Source of the DNA: CAVSWN01 sp046728115
GTDB lineage: Bacteria; Acidobacteriota; Vicinamibacteria; Vicinamibacterales; CAVVIG01
Assembly (NCBI GenBank): GCA_046728115.1
Contig: JBKPDW010000549.1
Span: 1 to 17,949 of the forward strand
Length of the DNA stretch: 17,949 bases
Reading direction: 5' to 3'
Shown piece after piece: positions 1 through 7,639 of this stretch. The notes beneath the pieces were generated by a model, which had not been told where the DNA came from, searched no databases, and worked only from the letters and a program-made list of their open reading frames with translations. The stretch's first letter is position 1, and each line of letters opens with the position of its first letter. Position numbers and translations under genes: made by a program.

Positions 1-1
1 G

Positions 2-910
2 GAAGCCAGAAGGCGCAGTGAAGAAGCGGCACAGGCCCTCAAGCGTAGTTTCGCCCAAGCTCGAATTCGACAAGACTATTTTACCCATCGAATTTCCATC
101 ACGTCCCCCGACGATCAGTTTCAACCATTCGATCTGGCAACCGATATAGACAAGGCGATCATTAGTGGCGATGAACAAGCTCTTCAGCTGCTTTCTTTGA
201 AACCGCACACTAGGTGGAGCGTGCTCCAAGAGATGGCTGAAACCACTTTGAAAGCCAGCTGGCCAAATGAATTGGTTGAGGCTTTGCGAGGCATCACGCG
301 TGGCCCAATTCCACCACCATTCACGCCGTTTCGGGCTAAGGATAACAGAATCTACGTTCCGGTAATTACCAAGGCGGAATCCGTCGATCAACATTTAAGG
401 AAGATAAATCTGATATTCGTCGAGGCAGACGTGTCTCAGATGAGAGCATATCTGGATGTCTGGGTTCCACCCACGACAATGCCGCCGCTGTGGCCGCCCT
501 TGATCAGACTCTCTATGGTCCTTATTCGCGCGCGCTGGGAGTGCATCGTTCCGATGTATCGCGCAGCAAAACAATTAGGTGACAATGAGCGTGACGCGAG
601 GGAGCTACTCGAGCGCGCCAATCGCGACATGAACATGATCGACAGGGACGCTGCGGAGCGCGGCGTGAGTATTTCCGACGGTCAAGCCGATTTCTTCGAG
701 TCCTCTTTACAGGCTGAAATTGAAGCGCTCGAACTAGACTACGCAAAGATTAGAGCGGAGATGCGAGCTCAGTCGTCCCTGAAAGCCGTCCCTATTTTAG
801 TAGAGCGATTGATTACCAATAATACACAACACATGAGGCTGGTCGGGAAGCAATTCTCGCTGCTCTTAGAGCGGCTGACGAAGCCGAAGGACACGCGCGA
901 CGGAAAATGA
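2..910 (+). CDS. Unrecognised protein, 5' end outside the window
   Basis: I do not recognise this protein. The frame is open from base 2 to the TGA at 908-910, giving 302 residues with no stop. The TTG at 197 is therefore only an internal candidate start, and the gene most likely begins upstream of the window. The product looks soluble and largely helical: a charged Arg/Glu/Ala-rich beginning, a Pro-rich stretch (PPLWPPLIRL) in the middle, and an acidic/basic C-terminal half that could form a coiled coil (around EIEALELDYAKIRAEM). I see no signal peptide and no catalytic motif. Base composition is unlike the neighbours: bases 361-420 hold 23 G+C of 60 and 781-840 hold 24 of 60, whereas 6181-6240 hold 46 of 60. 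That suggests horizontal transfer or a mobile-region cargo gene. A real gene is likely because the long frame continues through AT-richer sequence. Confidence 0.72.
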   Translation, partial: EARRRSEEAAQALKRSFAQARIRQDYFTHRISITSPDDQFQPFDLATDIDKAIISGDEQALQLLSLKPHTRWSVLQEMAETTLKASWPNELVEALRGITRGPIPPPFTPFRAKDNRIYVPVITKAESVDQHLRKINLIFVEADVSQMRAYLDVWVPPTTMPPLWPPLIRLSMVLIRARWECIVPMYRAAKQLGDNERDARELLERANRDMNMIDRDAAERGVSISDGQADFFESSLQAEIEALELDYAKIRAEMRAQSSLKAVPILVERLITNNTQHMRLVGKQFSLLLERLTKPKDTRDGK

Positions 911-1085
911 AGTCTCAATTCACGGCCCGGCGCCAAGGTGTGTGTGCTCGGGCTCGGCATCAATCGGTCCACGGCAATCCCCCCGTGCTGATCCTAGCGC
1001 AGCACGATGCGCCTCGCCCGAACCGATGGCGCCAGTCTCTGCAGTCCGGCCGCGCCTTGCTCCTCAGCCCCGACGCAGGATGTGC

Positions 1086-2315
1086 TCATCGTTGCTGATG
1101 AGAGACGTTCTTGTACACAACGCCGCCCTTCATCACGAACACGACCCGACGCAGCGTGGCGATGTCCTTCAGCGGATCGCCGTCCACGGCGACGAGATCG
1201 GCGTCCATGCCGGCCGCAATCGTCCCGATTCGATCGTCGAGCCCGAGTGACTTCGCGTTCAGCGACGTCGCGCCGACGAGCGCGTCGGCCGCCGGCTGAC
1301 CGGCGACCTGCACACGGTAGATGATCTCCTCGGCGTTCCGCCCATGGGCGCCGGCGCCGGCATCCGTGCCCATGATGAGCGCGAGCCCGCCGGCTTTCAG
1401 CGCCCGCTTGAACATCGCGAGCTTCAGCGGGATGCCTTCTTCGGTGAACTTGAACCCCTGGTCGTCGAAATTGCCGATTCCGTAGTAGCGGTCGCGGTTC
1501 GCGAGGTAGTTCTGCGACACGAGCCCGATGTTCGGCTCGAAGTACACGTGCCGCTCCGCCATGAGCGCGAGCTCGGCGTCGGTCACCTGGCTGCCGTGCG
1601 CGACCGCGCTGCAGCCGGCGAGCGCCGCCGCGCGGACCGAGGACGGGCTGTGCGCGTGGACCCACGAGCGCAGCCCCACCGACTTCGCTTCGCTGCACGC
1701 CGCCTGAATCTGCTCATCCATCATCGTCTGGGCACCGCCCTCGCGGCTGCTCTTCGATGCGAACAGCTTCACGAGATCGGCCCCGTCGACTTTGAGCTGC
1801 CTCACGAACGCGCGGATTTGATCCGGCGTTCCGGTGTTCTCGTTGATCGGACGAATCGACGTCAACAGACGCGGTCCGGGCAGCACGCCGCGCGCGATGG
1901 CCGCGCGGACGTCCACGTCGAGCGGCGAACCGATGCTCTGCACGGTCGTGAATCCGGCCGCCAGCGTGATGTACGCGTTCTCGGCCTCGTACAGGATCGA
2001 CTGCGCCGGTGTCTCGCCCCGGCTCGTCGCCCGGCCGTCTGCCCCGAAATGCGTGTCGAGATGGACGTGCGTGTCGATGAGGCCCGGCAGGATCGTCATC
2101 CCGCGAAGGTCGTAGGTGGCGCTGCCGGCAGCCGCACTTGTGACGCTCACGATCTTGCCGTCGCGCACGACGATCGAGGCGTTGGGAATGGAGCGGCCCT
2201 TGCCGTCGAAGGCGGACGCGGCTTTGATGGTGATCGATGGTATCTGCGCGGTCGGCCTTGCGACGAGGACCGCAAAGACCGCGAAGACCGCAAGGAATCG
2301 ATTGCTCGGTTTCAC
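1086..2315 (-). CDS. Exported metal-dependent amidohydrolase
   Basis: Amidohydrolase-superfamily enzyme (TIM-barrel metal hydrolase, imidazolonepropionase/prolidase-like branch), probably hydrolysing an amide or cyclic amide outside the cytoplasm; the substrate is unknown. Numbered from the GTG at 2315 (409 residues), metal and catalytic motifs appear in family order: HVH at 83-85 after PGLIDT, Lys183 in DLVKLF (candidate carbamylated lysine), HAH at 220-222, His240 in AHGS, and Asp318 in GTDAG. The C-terminal strand (DADLVAVDGDPL) is also typical. The first 24 residues (MKPSNRFLAVF onward) form a good signal peptide. An upstream TTG at 2348 overlaps the acylase stop as TTGA, but it would add 11 residues encoded by a heptamer repeat and spoil the signal peptide, so I prefer the GTG. 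Probably co-transcribed with the penicillin acylase gene. Confidence 0.92.
   Translation of the reverse strand: MKPSNRFLAVFAVFAVLVARPTAQIPSITIKAASAFDGKGRSIPNASIVVRDGKIVSVTSAAAGSATYDLRGMTILPGLIDTHVHLDTHFGADGRATSRGETPAQSILYEAENAYITLAAGFTTVQSIGSPLDVDVRAAIARGVLPGPRLLTSIRPINENTGTPDQIRAFVRQLKVDGADLVKLFASKSSREGGAQTMMDEQIQAACSEAKSVGLRSWVHAHSPSSVRAAALAGCSAVAHGSQVTDAELALMAERHVYFEPNIGLVSQNYLANRDRYYGIGNFDDQGFKFTEEGIPLKLAMFKRALKAGGLALIMGTDAGAGAHGRNAEEIIYRVQVAGQPAADALVGATSLNAKSLGLDDRIGTIAAGMDADLVAVDGDPLKDIATLRRVVFVMKGGVVYKNVSHQQR
2268..2294. repeat. 9-bp tandem repeat inside signal-peptide codons
   Basis: There are three near-identical 9-bp units on the plus strand: GACCGCAAA, GACCGCGAA and GACCGCAAG. Read on the minus strand they encode AVF-AVF-AVL, the hydrophobic core of the amidohydrolase signal peptide. 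The unit is a multiple of three, so copy-number change would lengthen or shorten the core without a frameshift. Confidence 0.8.
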
Positions 2316-2349
2316 TTCTGACTTCTGACTTCTGACTTCAGACTTCAAG
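2315..2349. repeat. 7-bp tandem repeat at acylase/amidohydrolase junction
   Basis: There are five heptamers on the plus strand: CTTCTGA three times, then CTTCAGA and CTTCAAG. The array spans the stop codon of the penicillin acylase gene and the possible 5' end of the amidohydrolase gene. A related degenerate array lies at 4819-4834. From general knowledge, similar AAGTC/AGAAGTC-type heptamers are scattered at gene boundaries in Acidobacteriota and some other soil phyla; I could not check this here. Confidence 0.85.
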
Positions 2350-4747
2350 GACGACTCGGCGCCGTCGATGGCGCCGTCGGTTGCAGCGTCAGGTGCTGCT
2401 CGGCCACTGAATCGACCTTCGCGCGCGAGTAGAAGATCGGAAAGTACCGGCCGCGCGACCAGATCTCGAAGAGATCGCGGTAGTGTGGACTGTCAGGATC
2501 GCCCGACTGCCCAGGATTGTTCAGTCCGAGCGAGTTGTCCCAGTTCTCGGTGTCCGCGATGATCTTGAGCGATCCGCCTGACGTCTGATTGTCGGCGTTG
2601 CCAGTCGCGCTCACCGTGAAGCTGTCTCCGCCGCGCGGCCACGGGCCGACGTTCAGCTTCGCGCGCACGTCTGGCATGGCGATGTCGGCCAGCGGATGGC
2701 GAATCAGCGCGTGGTGATATTTCTCCTGGCCCCAGCGCCACGCGTTCAGATCCGGTCCGAGTTTCTTCGTCAGTTCATCGACCGCTTCCGTCAGGCTGCG
2801 CGCGAGGATCTCGTCGCGCCCTTTCTGCGCGTCGGCGCCGAACCGGCCATCGGGCGCGTTCAGCCAGTCGATCACCCGTTTCATGCTCGGCTGCCCAAGG
2901 AACGACTGCGCTTCCTTCGGCACGACGAGATTTCGCAGGTTCGCCATCAGTCGCCGCTGCCACATCTCATATATGCCGGCGGCGACGGAATCGGCATCGA
3001 CGCTGTAGTTCCACGCGAGCAGCATCTCCTGAGATTTCCTGGCGCCGTCGGATTTGACGACGACCGCCCGAAGGAGCGGGACCAGACTGCGCGCGGGTAG
3101 CGAGATGTTGTCGTTCTGCAGCCGCATCATGTCGGCGACGGTGTGCAGTTGACCTGACGCGAGCACTTCGCTGATGCGCGACACGCGGAACGGATCGGCG
3201 CCCGTGTAGTGCAGCGCTTCCTTGTACGGATAATCGCGGGGGAACAGATAGTTGTTGGCGGTCGCGACATACCCTTTGTCCGGATTCGCGACGTGCGGCA
3301 GCGCGGTGATCGGCAGGAAGCCGTTCCACTCGTAGCGGCCGTCACCGGGCACAGGCACGAGCCCGGACCAGTTCGGCCGCAGCGGCGTGATCGCGACCGC
3401 CTGATACCCGATGTTACCCTTACGATCGGCCCAGACCATGTTCTCCGACGGGATGCGCGAGTAGCTGCACGCGTCGACGAATTCCTCCCAGCTCTTCGCC
3501 TGATCCATCCGGAGGCTCGCGAGGTACGGCGCCGCGCCGATTTCCATCCATGCGGCACGCAGCGCGTACGCCTTGTGATGCGCCTTGTCCTCCGACAGCA
3601 CCGGACCGTGACGCGTGTACTTGAACTCCACGGCCACCGGCGACTGCCCTTTCACCGCAATCGTGTCCGCGATGACGCGCATGTCTTCCCACGTGCCGCG
3701 ATACTTGTACTGATTCGAATTGGCCGGGTTCGTGTCGTAGACGTACAGATCCTCGGTATCCGATCCGAAGATCGTCAGCCCCCACGCGCCGTACTCGTTG
3801 TGACCGATTGAAACGCCCGGCAGCACCGGCTCGCCGCCGCCGATGACGTTCCAGCCCGGCGCGACCAGATGCACCCAGTAGCGCAACGACGGCGCACCCT
3901 GATTGCGATGCGGGTCGTTCATCATCATCGGGTAGCCGCTCTGCGTCAGCTTGCCGCTGACCACCCAGTTGTTGCTGCCGATGTCCTCCTGACGCTGACT
4001 CAGCTCGAGTGCCGTCGGCTCCTCCGCCACCGGCCCTGCTCCGAAGTTCACCGGCCGTCGAAACGCGTTGTACAACTCGAGGATCGAGTTGTTGATGAGC
4101 GAGACGTCGATGGCGGGATCGGGCGTGATGTTCGGATCGCCGCCCTGGAAGTACTGAATATCCTTGACTTTCTCCGCGCCGAGCACGCGGACCGCCTGCG
4201 CCATGTTCACTTCCTGCCCGATGTTGGCGAGGAGCGCATTGTGGCGCGAGATCACGACCTCCCTCGTCCACGGCATCGGCTTGATGCCGAGCATCTTGAA
4301 TTCGATCGGCAGCGCTGCCGGATTCCTGAGCGCTTCGGCGATGTAGGCGTTCACGCCGCGCACGTAGGCGGTGACGATCGCCTCGCCTCGCGGGTGATAC
4401 CAATTCAGCTCGGATTTCAGATCGCCGCGGAACATGTGCAGCCGCGTGCCGATGTCGCGCTTCAATTCCTTCGGGCCGAGCACCTCGGCGACGGTCCCGG
4501 TCGCCTGGCGGCGCCACAGCTCGAACTGGAACAACCGATCGCGGGCCGCCATATACCCCTGCGTGAAGAACAAGTCCGCCTCGTTCTTCGCGTAGATGTG
4601 ATTCAATCCCCAGCGATCGCGGACGACGTCGACCGGCTCGCCGAGTCCCGCGATCTGCAGCATCTCGTCGGCGGGCGCGGCGCCAATCGATGATGACGAC
4701 GAGGACGCCGCGATCACGAACAGCGCACAGAAAATCAGTCCTCGCAT
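2345..4747 (-). CDS. Penicillin acylase family N-terminal nucleophile hydrolase
   Basis: Exported penicillin-amidase-family enzyme (peptidase family S45 fold), made as a precursor that cleaves itself into alpha and beta chains. Such enzymes hydrolyse amide-linked acyl groups, including beta-lactam side chains, N-acyl homoserine lactones and acyl-peptides; the substrate here is unknown. Numbered from the ATG at 4747 (800 residues): signal peptide MRGLIFCALFVIAASS; alpha chain with RDRWGLNHIYA and AARDRLFQFELWRR; catalytic Ser258 in GSNNWVVSG, which becomes the beta-chain N-terminus; MNDPH near 277-281; PGVSIGHNEYGAWGLT near 310-325; TANNYLFP with the oxyanion Asn at 498/499; and the C-terminal NNPGQSGDP motif near 743. 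An ATG at 4795 would put 16 residues before the signal peptide, so the inner ATG is preferred. All expected active-site elements are present and the length is normal. Confidence 0.94.
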   Translation of the reverse strand: MRGLIFCALFVIAASSSSSSIGAAPADEMLQIAGLGEPVDVVRDRWGLNHIYAKNEADLFFTQGYMAARDRLFQFELWRRQATGTVAEVLGPKELKRDIGTRLHMFRGDLKSELNWYHPRGEAIVTAYVRGVNAYIAEALRNPAALPIEFKMLGIKPMPWTREVVISRHNALLANIGQEVNMAQAVRVLGAEKVKDIQYFQGGDPNITPDPAIDVSLINNSILELYNAFRRPVNFGAGPVAEEPTALELSQRQEDIGSNNWVVSGKLTQSGYPMMMNDPHRNQGAPSLRYWVHLVAPGWNVIGGGEPVLPGVSIGHNEYGAWGLTIFGSDTEDLYVYDTNPANSNQYKYRGTWEDMRVIADTIAVKGQSPVAVEFKYTRHGPVLSEDKAHHKAYALRAAWMEIGAAPYLASLRMDQAKSWEEFVDACSYSRIPSENMVWADRKGNIGYQAVAITPLRPNWSGLVPVPGDGRYEWNGFLPITALPHVANPDKGYVATANNYLFPRDYPYKEALHYTGADPFRVSRISEVLASGQLHTVADMMRLQNDNISLPARSLVPLLRAVVVKSDGARKSQEMLLAWNYSVDADSVAAGIYEMWQRRLMANLRNLVVPKEAQSFLGQPSMKRVIDWLNAPDGRFGADAQKGRDEILARSLTEAVDELTKKLGPDLNAWRWGQEKYHHALIRHPLADIAMPDVRAKLNVGPWPRGGDSFTVSATGNADNQTSGGSLKIIADTENWDNSLGLNNPGQSGDPDSPHYRDLFEIWSRGRYFPIFYSRAKVDSVAEQHLTLQPTAPSTAPSRP

Positions 4748-4814
4748 AGGCGGGATGCTAACATGATCCGCCTTCGTCCAATCGGCCGCGTCCATCCCGC
4801 CGGACTCGGGATTT

Positions 4815-5747
4815 CTAGAGTCTGAAGTCTAAAGTGGCATTCGCCCAGCGCAGCACGCGAAGCGCTCGAAGCGTGTTCCAGCGGCTTGGCTCGCCGGCGC
4901 TGCCTTCCATCTCGAAGTGGACCGGTCCCGCGTGCGGGTTCTCGAGCGGCCAACGGCCAAGCCGATCCCGCTTGTTCGCGATGAGATCGATGGCCTCGGC
5001 GATGCGGTTGTCGGGTTCGACGCCGGCTCTCCGCAGATAGTCCAGCCCCCACAGGATGTCGTAATGCCAGCGCGTGGGGAACGAAATCTGCGTCCACGCA
5101 GGATTGATGACCTGTCCGGTTGACCGCGATCGAAACAGACGCCGCTCGAGGAGGTACTCCTGTCCGCGCACGCGAGCGGCGGTGACGTTGGGCGTCGGAC
5201 TTTTGGCCGTCTCGTATTCCAGCAGTCCTTCGAGCACACAGATCGTCGAATGGAACGACGACCGCGTGCCGGGCGGTGCGTAGCAATTCCAGCCGCCGTC
5301 CTCCAGCTGATCGCCCAGCAGACGATCGACGAGCCGGTCGCTCGCCTCGCCGAAGTACGCACCGATCGCGAGAACGCGTCCGTTGATGCACGGCTCGACC
5401 TCGCCCTCGAAGAACGGCGAGTCGCCGAACCCCGCTCCCCACGTGCAGCGGTCGCGCACCTGCCCGATGGCTCTTCGCACGCGATCGCTCGCCGGGTCCA
5501 CACCGAGATCTCGCAACAGCTGGAGCGTGTCCTTGGTGGAGATCCAGGCGTGCGGCACGAACGCCGCGCCGCCCCAATGGCCATCGGCTCCTTGAAGGTC
5601 CAGCAGGCGAGCCCCCCAACCCTCCGAGGCCACACGCAATCGCTCACGCGCAACGCTCGCATCCGACTCGCCGATCAAGTCGCGCATGACCTGCCACCGG
5701 ATCGAAGGATCCGCGTCGAGCAGCCACTCGATGACACTCATCCGCAT
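4815..5747 (-). CDS. Small squalene-cyclase/prenyltransferase-repeat protein
   Basis: A 310-residue predicted cytoplasmic protein of the terpene-cyclase/prenyltransferase alpha-alpha toroid type. At least three QW-like repeats are visible: QGADGHWGG (52-60), QLEDGGWNC (147-155) and the degenerate DRLGRWPLE (261-269). Helices of the FHSTICVLEGL type lie between them. It is less than half the length of a squalene-hopene cyclase (about 630-680 residues). I see no cyclase DXDD proton-donor motif, so classical hopene synthesis is unlikely. The role is unknown; it may bind or modify a ligand in the central cavity. The start is ATG 5747, with ATG 5741 as an alternative; neither has a clear Shine-Dalgarno. 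The last codons (DFRL-stop) lie in a heptamer repeat. It lies 58 nt after recQ and just before the acylase gene, probably in one transcript. Confidence 0.75.
   Translation of the reverse strand: MRMSVIEWLLDADPSIRWQVMRDLIGESDASVARERLRVASEGWGARLLDLQGADGHWGGAAFVPHAWISTKDTLQLLRDLGVDPASDRVRRAIGQVRDRCTWGAGFGDSPFFEGEVEPCINGRVLAIGAYFGEASDRLVDRLLGDQLEDGGWNCYAPPGTRSSFHSTICVLEGLLEYETAKSPTPNVTAARVRGQEYLLERRLFRSRSTGQVINPAWTQISFPTRWHYDILWGLDYLRRAGVEPDNRIAEAIDLIANKRDRLGRWPLENPHAGPVHFEMEGSAGEPSRWNTLRALRVLRWANATLDFRL
4819..4834. repeat. Degenerate heptamer repeat at gene 3' end
   Basis: AGTCTGA followed by AGTCTAA and AGT forms two and a half heptamers, the same family as the array at 2315-2349. It encodes the final residues (LDFR) of the cyclase-repeat protein on the minus strand, next to its TAG stop at 4815-4817. 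Confidence 0.6.
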
Positions 5748-5805
5748 ACTTTAGCAAGGTGCTGAAACAGTGACTTCGATGGGATCGACAGTGGCTTGTT
5801 AGGGA

Positions 5806-7449
5806 CTACAAGCGCGTCCGCATCCGGCGGCGGCGTCGCCTGCCGGCGCGGGGGCGCGGCGCGCGGGGTACGGTCAGCCGCACCTCGTCGATGCGACCCG
5901 CCATGACCTCTCTGCCGAGCGGCGTCAGCGTGAGCGTCCGATACTGATCGCCAGAGACCGCCAGCAATCCCGCCGCGCACGCCGACTCGATCCACCGTTC
6001 GACGACACGTGGGTCCAGATGGCGAAGCAGGCCGGTCGTCGAGAGCCGCGTCAGCGGCTCGGGCAGGTCATCGACGGCGCCCACGAGCATCGCGGCGATC
6101 TTTCGCCGGCCGTACGGTATCGGCGCACGCGCGACGCCCGACAGAATCTTCCGCACGAGAAGCCGTCCGTTCGCGTCGAGCGGCTCGCGTCGATCGCAAT
6201 TGCCGCAGGAGCCGCACGGCTCGCGGGCCGCGGGATCGCCGAAGTAGCGAAGGATGGTCGCACGAAGGCACGCGGTCGTGCCCGCATAGGCGACAATGCG
6301 CTGCAGCTTCTTGTGCTCCAGCTCTTTGCGCCGCTGAAGCTCTGCGGCATCAATCGGCGCCCGCTTGTGCCGGGCATCGTCCTCGCGCCCGCGGTCGATG
6401 AGGAATTCACGCGTCTGCACATCCGCGTAGTTCCACAACAGGGTGGCCGTCGCTCGGCGGCCATCGCGCCCGGCGCGGCCAATCTCCTGGTAGTACGCCT
6501 CGATCGATCCGGGGATGTCGGCGTGCACCACGGCCTCGATGTCGGGTCGATCGATCCCCATTCCAAATGCGTTCGTCGCGCAGACGACGCGGCATTCGCC
6601 CGAAGCGAAGGCGTCCTGGACACGGTTGCGCGCCGCGTCGCTCATGCCCCCGTGGTACGCCGCCGCACGAACGCCCGCGGCCTGCAGCACGTCGGCAGCG
6701 GTCTCCGCCTTCCTCCGCGTCGCGGTATAGACGAGCGCCCGGCCCTCTCGGATGAGAGTGGGAAAGAGTCGATGCTTCTCGAATTCGTCGTCGACGGGTC
6801 GAACCGCGGGAAAGATGTTCGGCCGATCGAAGCCTGCAACAACGAGCGTGGGCGTAGTCAGTTCCAGCAGGTCGATGATATCGTCGCGGACTTCGGGTGT
6901 CGCTGTCGCGGTGAACGCGGCAACGGGCGGCCGTCCGCTCCGCCCGTCGTCGCGACGACACCGCGCGGCTGCCGCACGTAGCCGGCGATAGTCCGGCCGA
7001 AAATCGTGGCCCCACTCCGAGACGCAATGCGCTTCATCGACGACGAAGCGCGCGATGGCCAGCTCGCCGAGCGCACGAACGAAAGGCTCCGAGGCGAACC
7101 GTTCCGGCGCGACATAGAGTAGCCGCACCGCGCCGGTGCGGGCGTCGACCAACGCATCCCGCCGCGCCTCGGGGGGCATCATCGAATGCAGCGCGGCCGC
7201 GCCGATGCCACGTCGAGTGAGCTCATCGACTTGATCCTTCATCAACGCGATCAACGGCGAGACGACGAGCGTGAGACCGGGAAGCAGGACCGCCGGCAGC
7301 TGGAAGCCGAGCGACTTGCCTGACCCGGTCGGCATCACCGCGAGCACGTCCCGGCCGTCGAGCACGGCGCGGATCAGGTCCTCCTGTCCGGCGCGGAACA
7401 CCTGGTGCCCGAAATAGCGTTGAAGAGCGGCGAGCAGATCCATCGCCAT
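5806..7449 (-). CDS. recQ: RecQ-family ATP-dependent DNA helicase, short form
   Basis: 3'-to-5' superfamily 2 DNA helicase acting in recombination and replication-fork repair. The 547-residue product shows motif 0 (FRAGQED, 18-24), Walker A MPTGSGKS (39-46), the DEAH box (138-141) followed by the RecQ aromatic-rich loop HCVSEWGHDFRPDYRRLR, FTATATP (motif III), GMGIDRPD (296-303) and the arginine-finger motif GRAGRDGR (324-331). The zinc-binding cysteines are C394, C412, C415 and C418, followed by a winged-helix-like segment to about 515. There is no HRDC domain. The protein ends in a strongly basic tail (RAGRRRRRRMR) that could contact DNA. RecQ-like helicases without HRDC are known, so recQ here means family rather than proven orthology. 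The start is ATG 7449, with ATG 7443 in frame; no strong ribosome site is visible. It is first in a minus-strand run of four genes. Confidence 0.95.
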   Translation of the reverse strand: MAMDLLAALQRYFGHQVFRAGQEDLIRAVLDGRDVLAVMPTGSGKSLGFQLPAVLLPGLTLVVSPLIALMKDQVDELTRRGIGAAALHSMMPPEARRDALVDARTGAVRLLYVAPERFASEPFVRALGELAIARFVVDEAHCVSEWGHDFRPDYRRLRAAAARCRRDDGRSGRPPVAAFTATATPEVRDDIIDLLELTTPTLVVAGFDRPNIFPAVRPVDDEFEKHRLFPTLIREGRALVYTATRRKAETAADVLQAAGVRAAAYHGGMSDAARNRVQDAFASGECRVVCATNAFGMGIDRPDIEAVVHADIPGSIEAYYQEIGRAGRDGRRATATLLWNYADVQTREFLIDRGREDDARHKRAPIDAAELQRRKELEHKKLQRIVAYAGTTACLRATILRYFGDPAAREPCGSCGNCDRREPLDANGRLLVRKILSGVARAPIPYGRRKIAAMLVGAVDDLPEPLTRLSTTGLLRHLDPRVVERWIESACAAGLLAVSGDQYRTLTLTPLGREVMAGRIDEVRLTVPRAPRPRAGRRRRRRMRTRL

Positions 7450-7639
7450 TCGCTCGATCGTAATCAGAGATGGCCCGGATCGGCCGGCCGCGGGCCAAAA
7501 ACCGTGCAGGCCGGACTAGAAACCGGGTCCCGATGAACCGTCTGCCTGTTTGCGTCAAGCCCGTTCCGGCTGAGGCGGGTCCACAGTGTCGCGCCGATAA
7601 GACTCGATCGCGATACTCTTGCCTGGCGGAGGACGCAGC
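7450..7639. other. Divergent intergenic region, recQ / GT9
   Basis: This 190-nt gap must hold the promoters of recQ (leftward) and the GT9 gene (rightward). The only structure I can support is an imperfect dyad, GGCCCG at 7472-7477 against CGGGCC at 7491-7496. It has no T-run on either strand, so it is not a standard terminator. No convincing -35/-10 pair, tRNA or riboswitch was seen. Confidence 0.4.
7628..7632 (+). promoter_or_regulatory. Shine-Dalgarno deciding a TTG start
   Basis: GGAGG lies 7 nt before TTG 7640. It supports the downstream TTG over the one at 7619 for the GT9 gene. Confidence 0.65.

Noticed and set aside
930..995. AKVCVLGLG peptide resembling a nucleotide-sugar dehydrogenase N-terminus
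   Set aside because: Only about nine residues match, the following residues do not fit, and a stop follows within 20 codons. Chance is likely.
907..1098. 63-codon plus-strand frame beginning with ATGA overlap to the left gene
   Set aside because: Arg/Gln/His-rich low-information sequence, no ribosome site beyond the overlap, and it runs into the antisense 3' end of the amidohydrolase gene. Not strong enough to call.
1344..2321. Long 325-codon plus-strand frame
   Set aside because: Antisense shadow of the amidohydrolase gene; Arg/Val/His-rich sequence typical of GC-rich shadows.
3420..4517. 365-codon minus-strand frame inside the acylase gene
   Set aside because: Alternative-frame shadow of the penicillin acylase, which has complete motifs in its own frame.
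7619..7639. Upstream TTG start for the GT9 gene
   Set aside because: The in-frame TTG at 7640 has a GGAGG at proper distance, and the extra seven residues would overlap that site.
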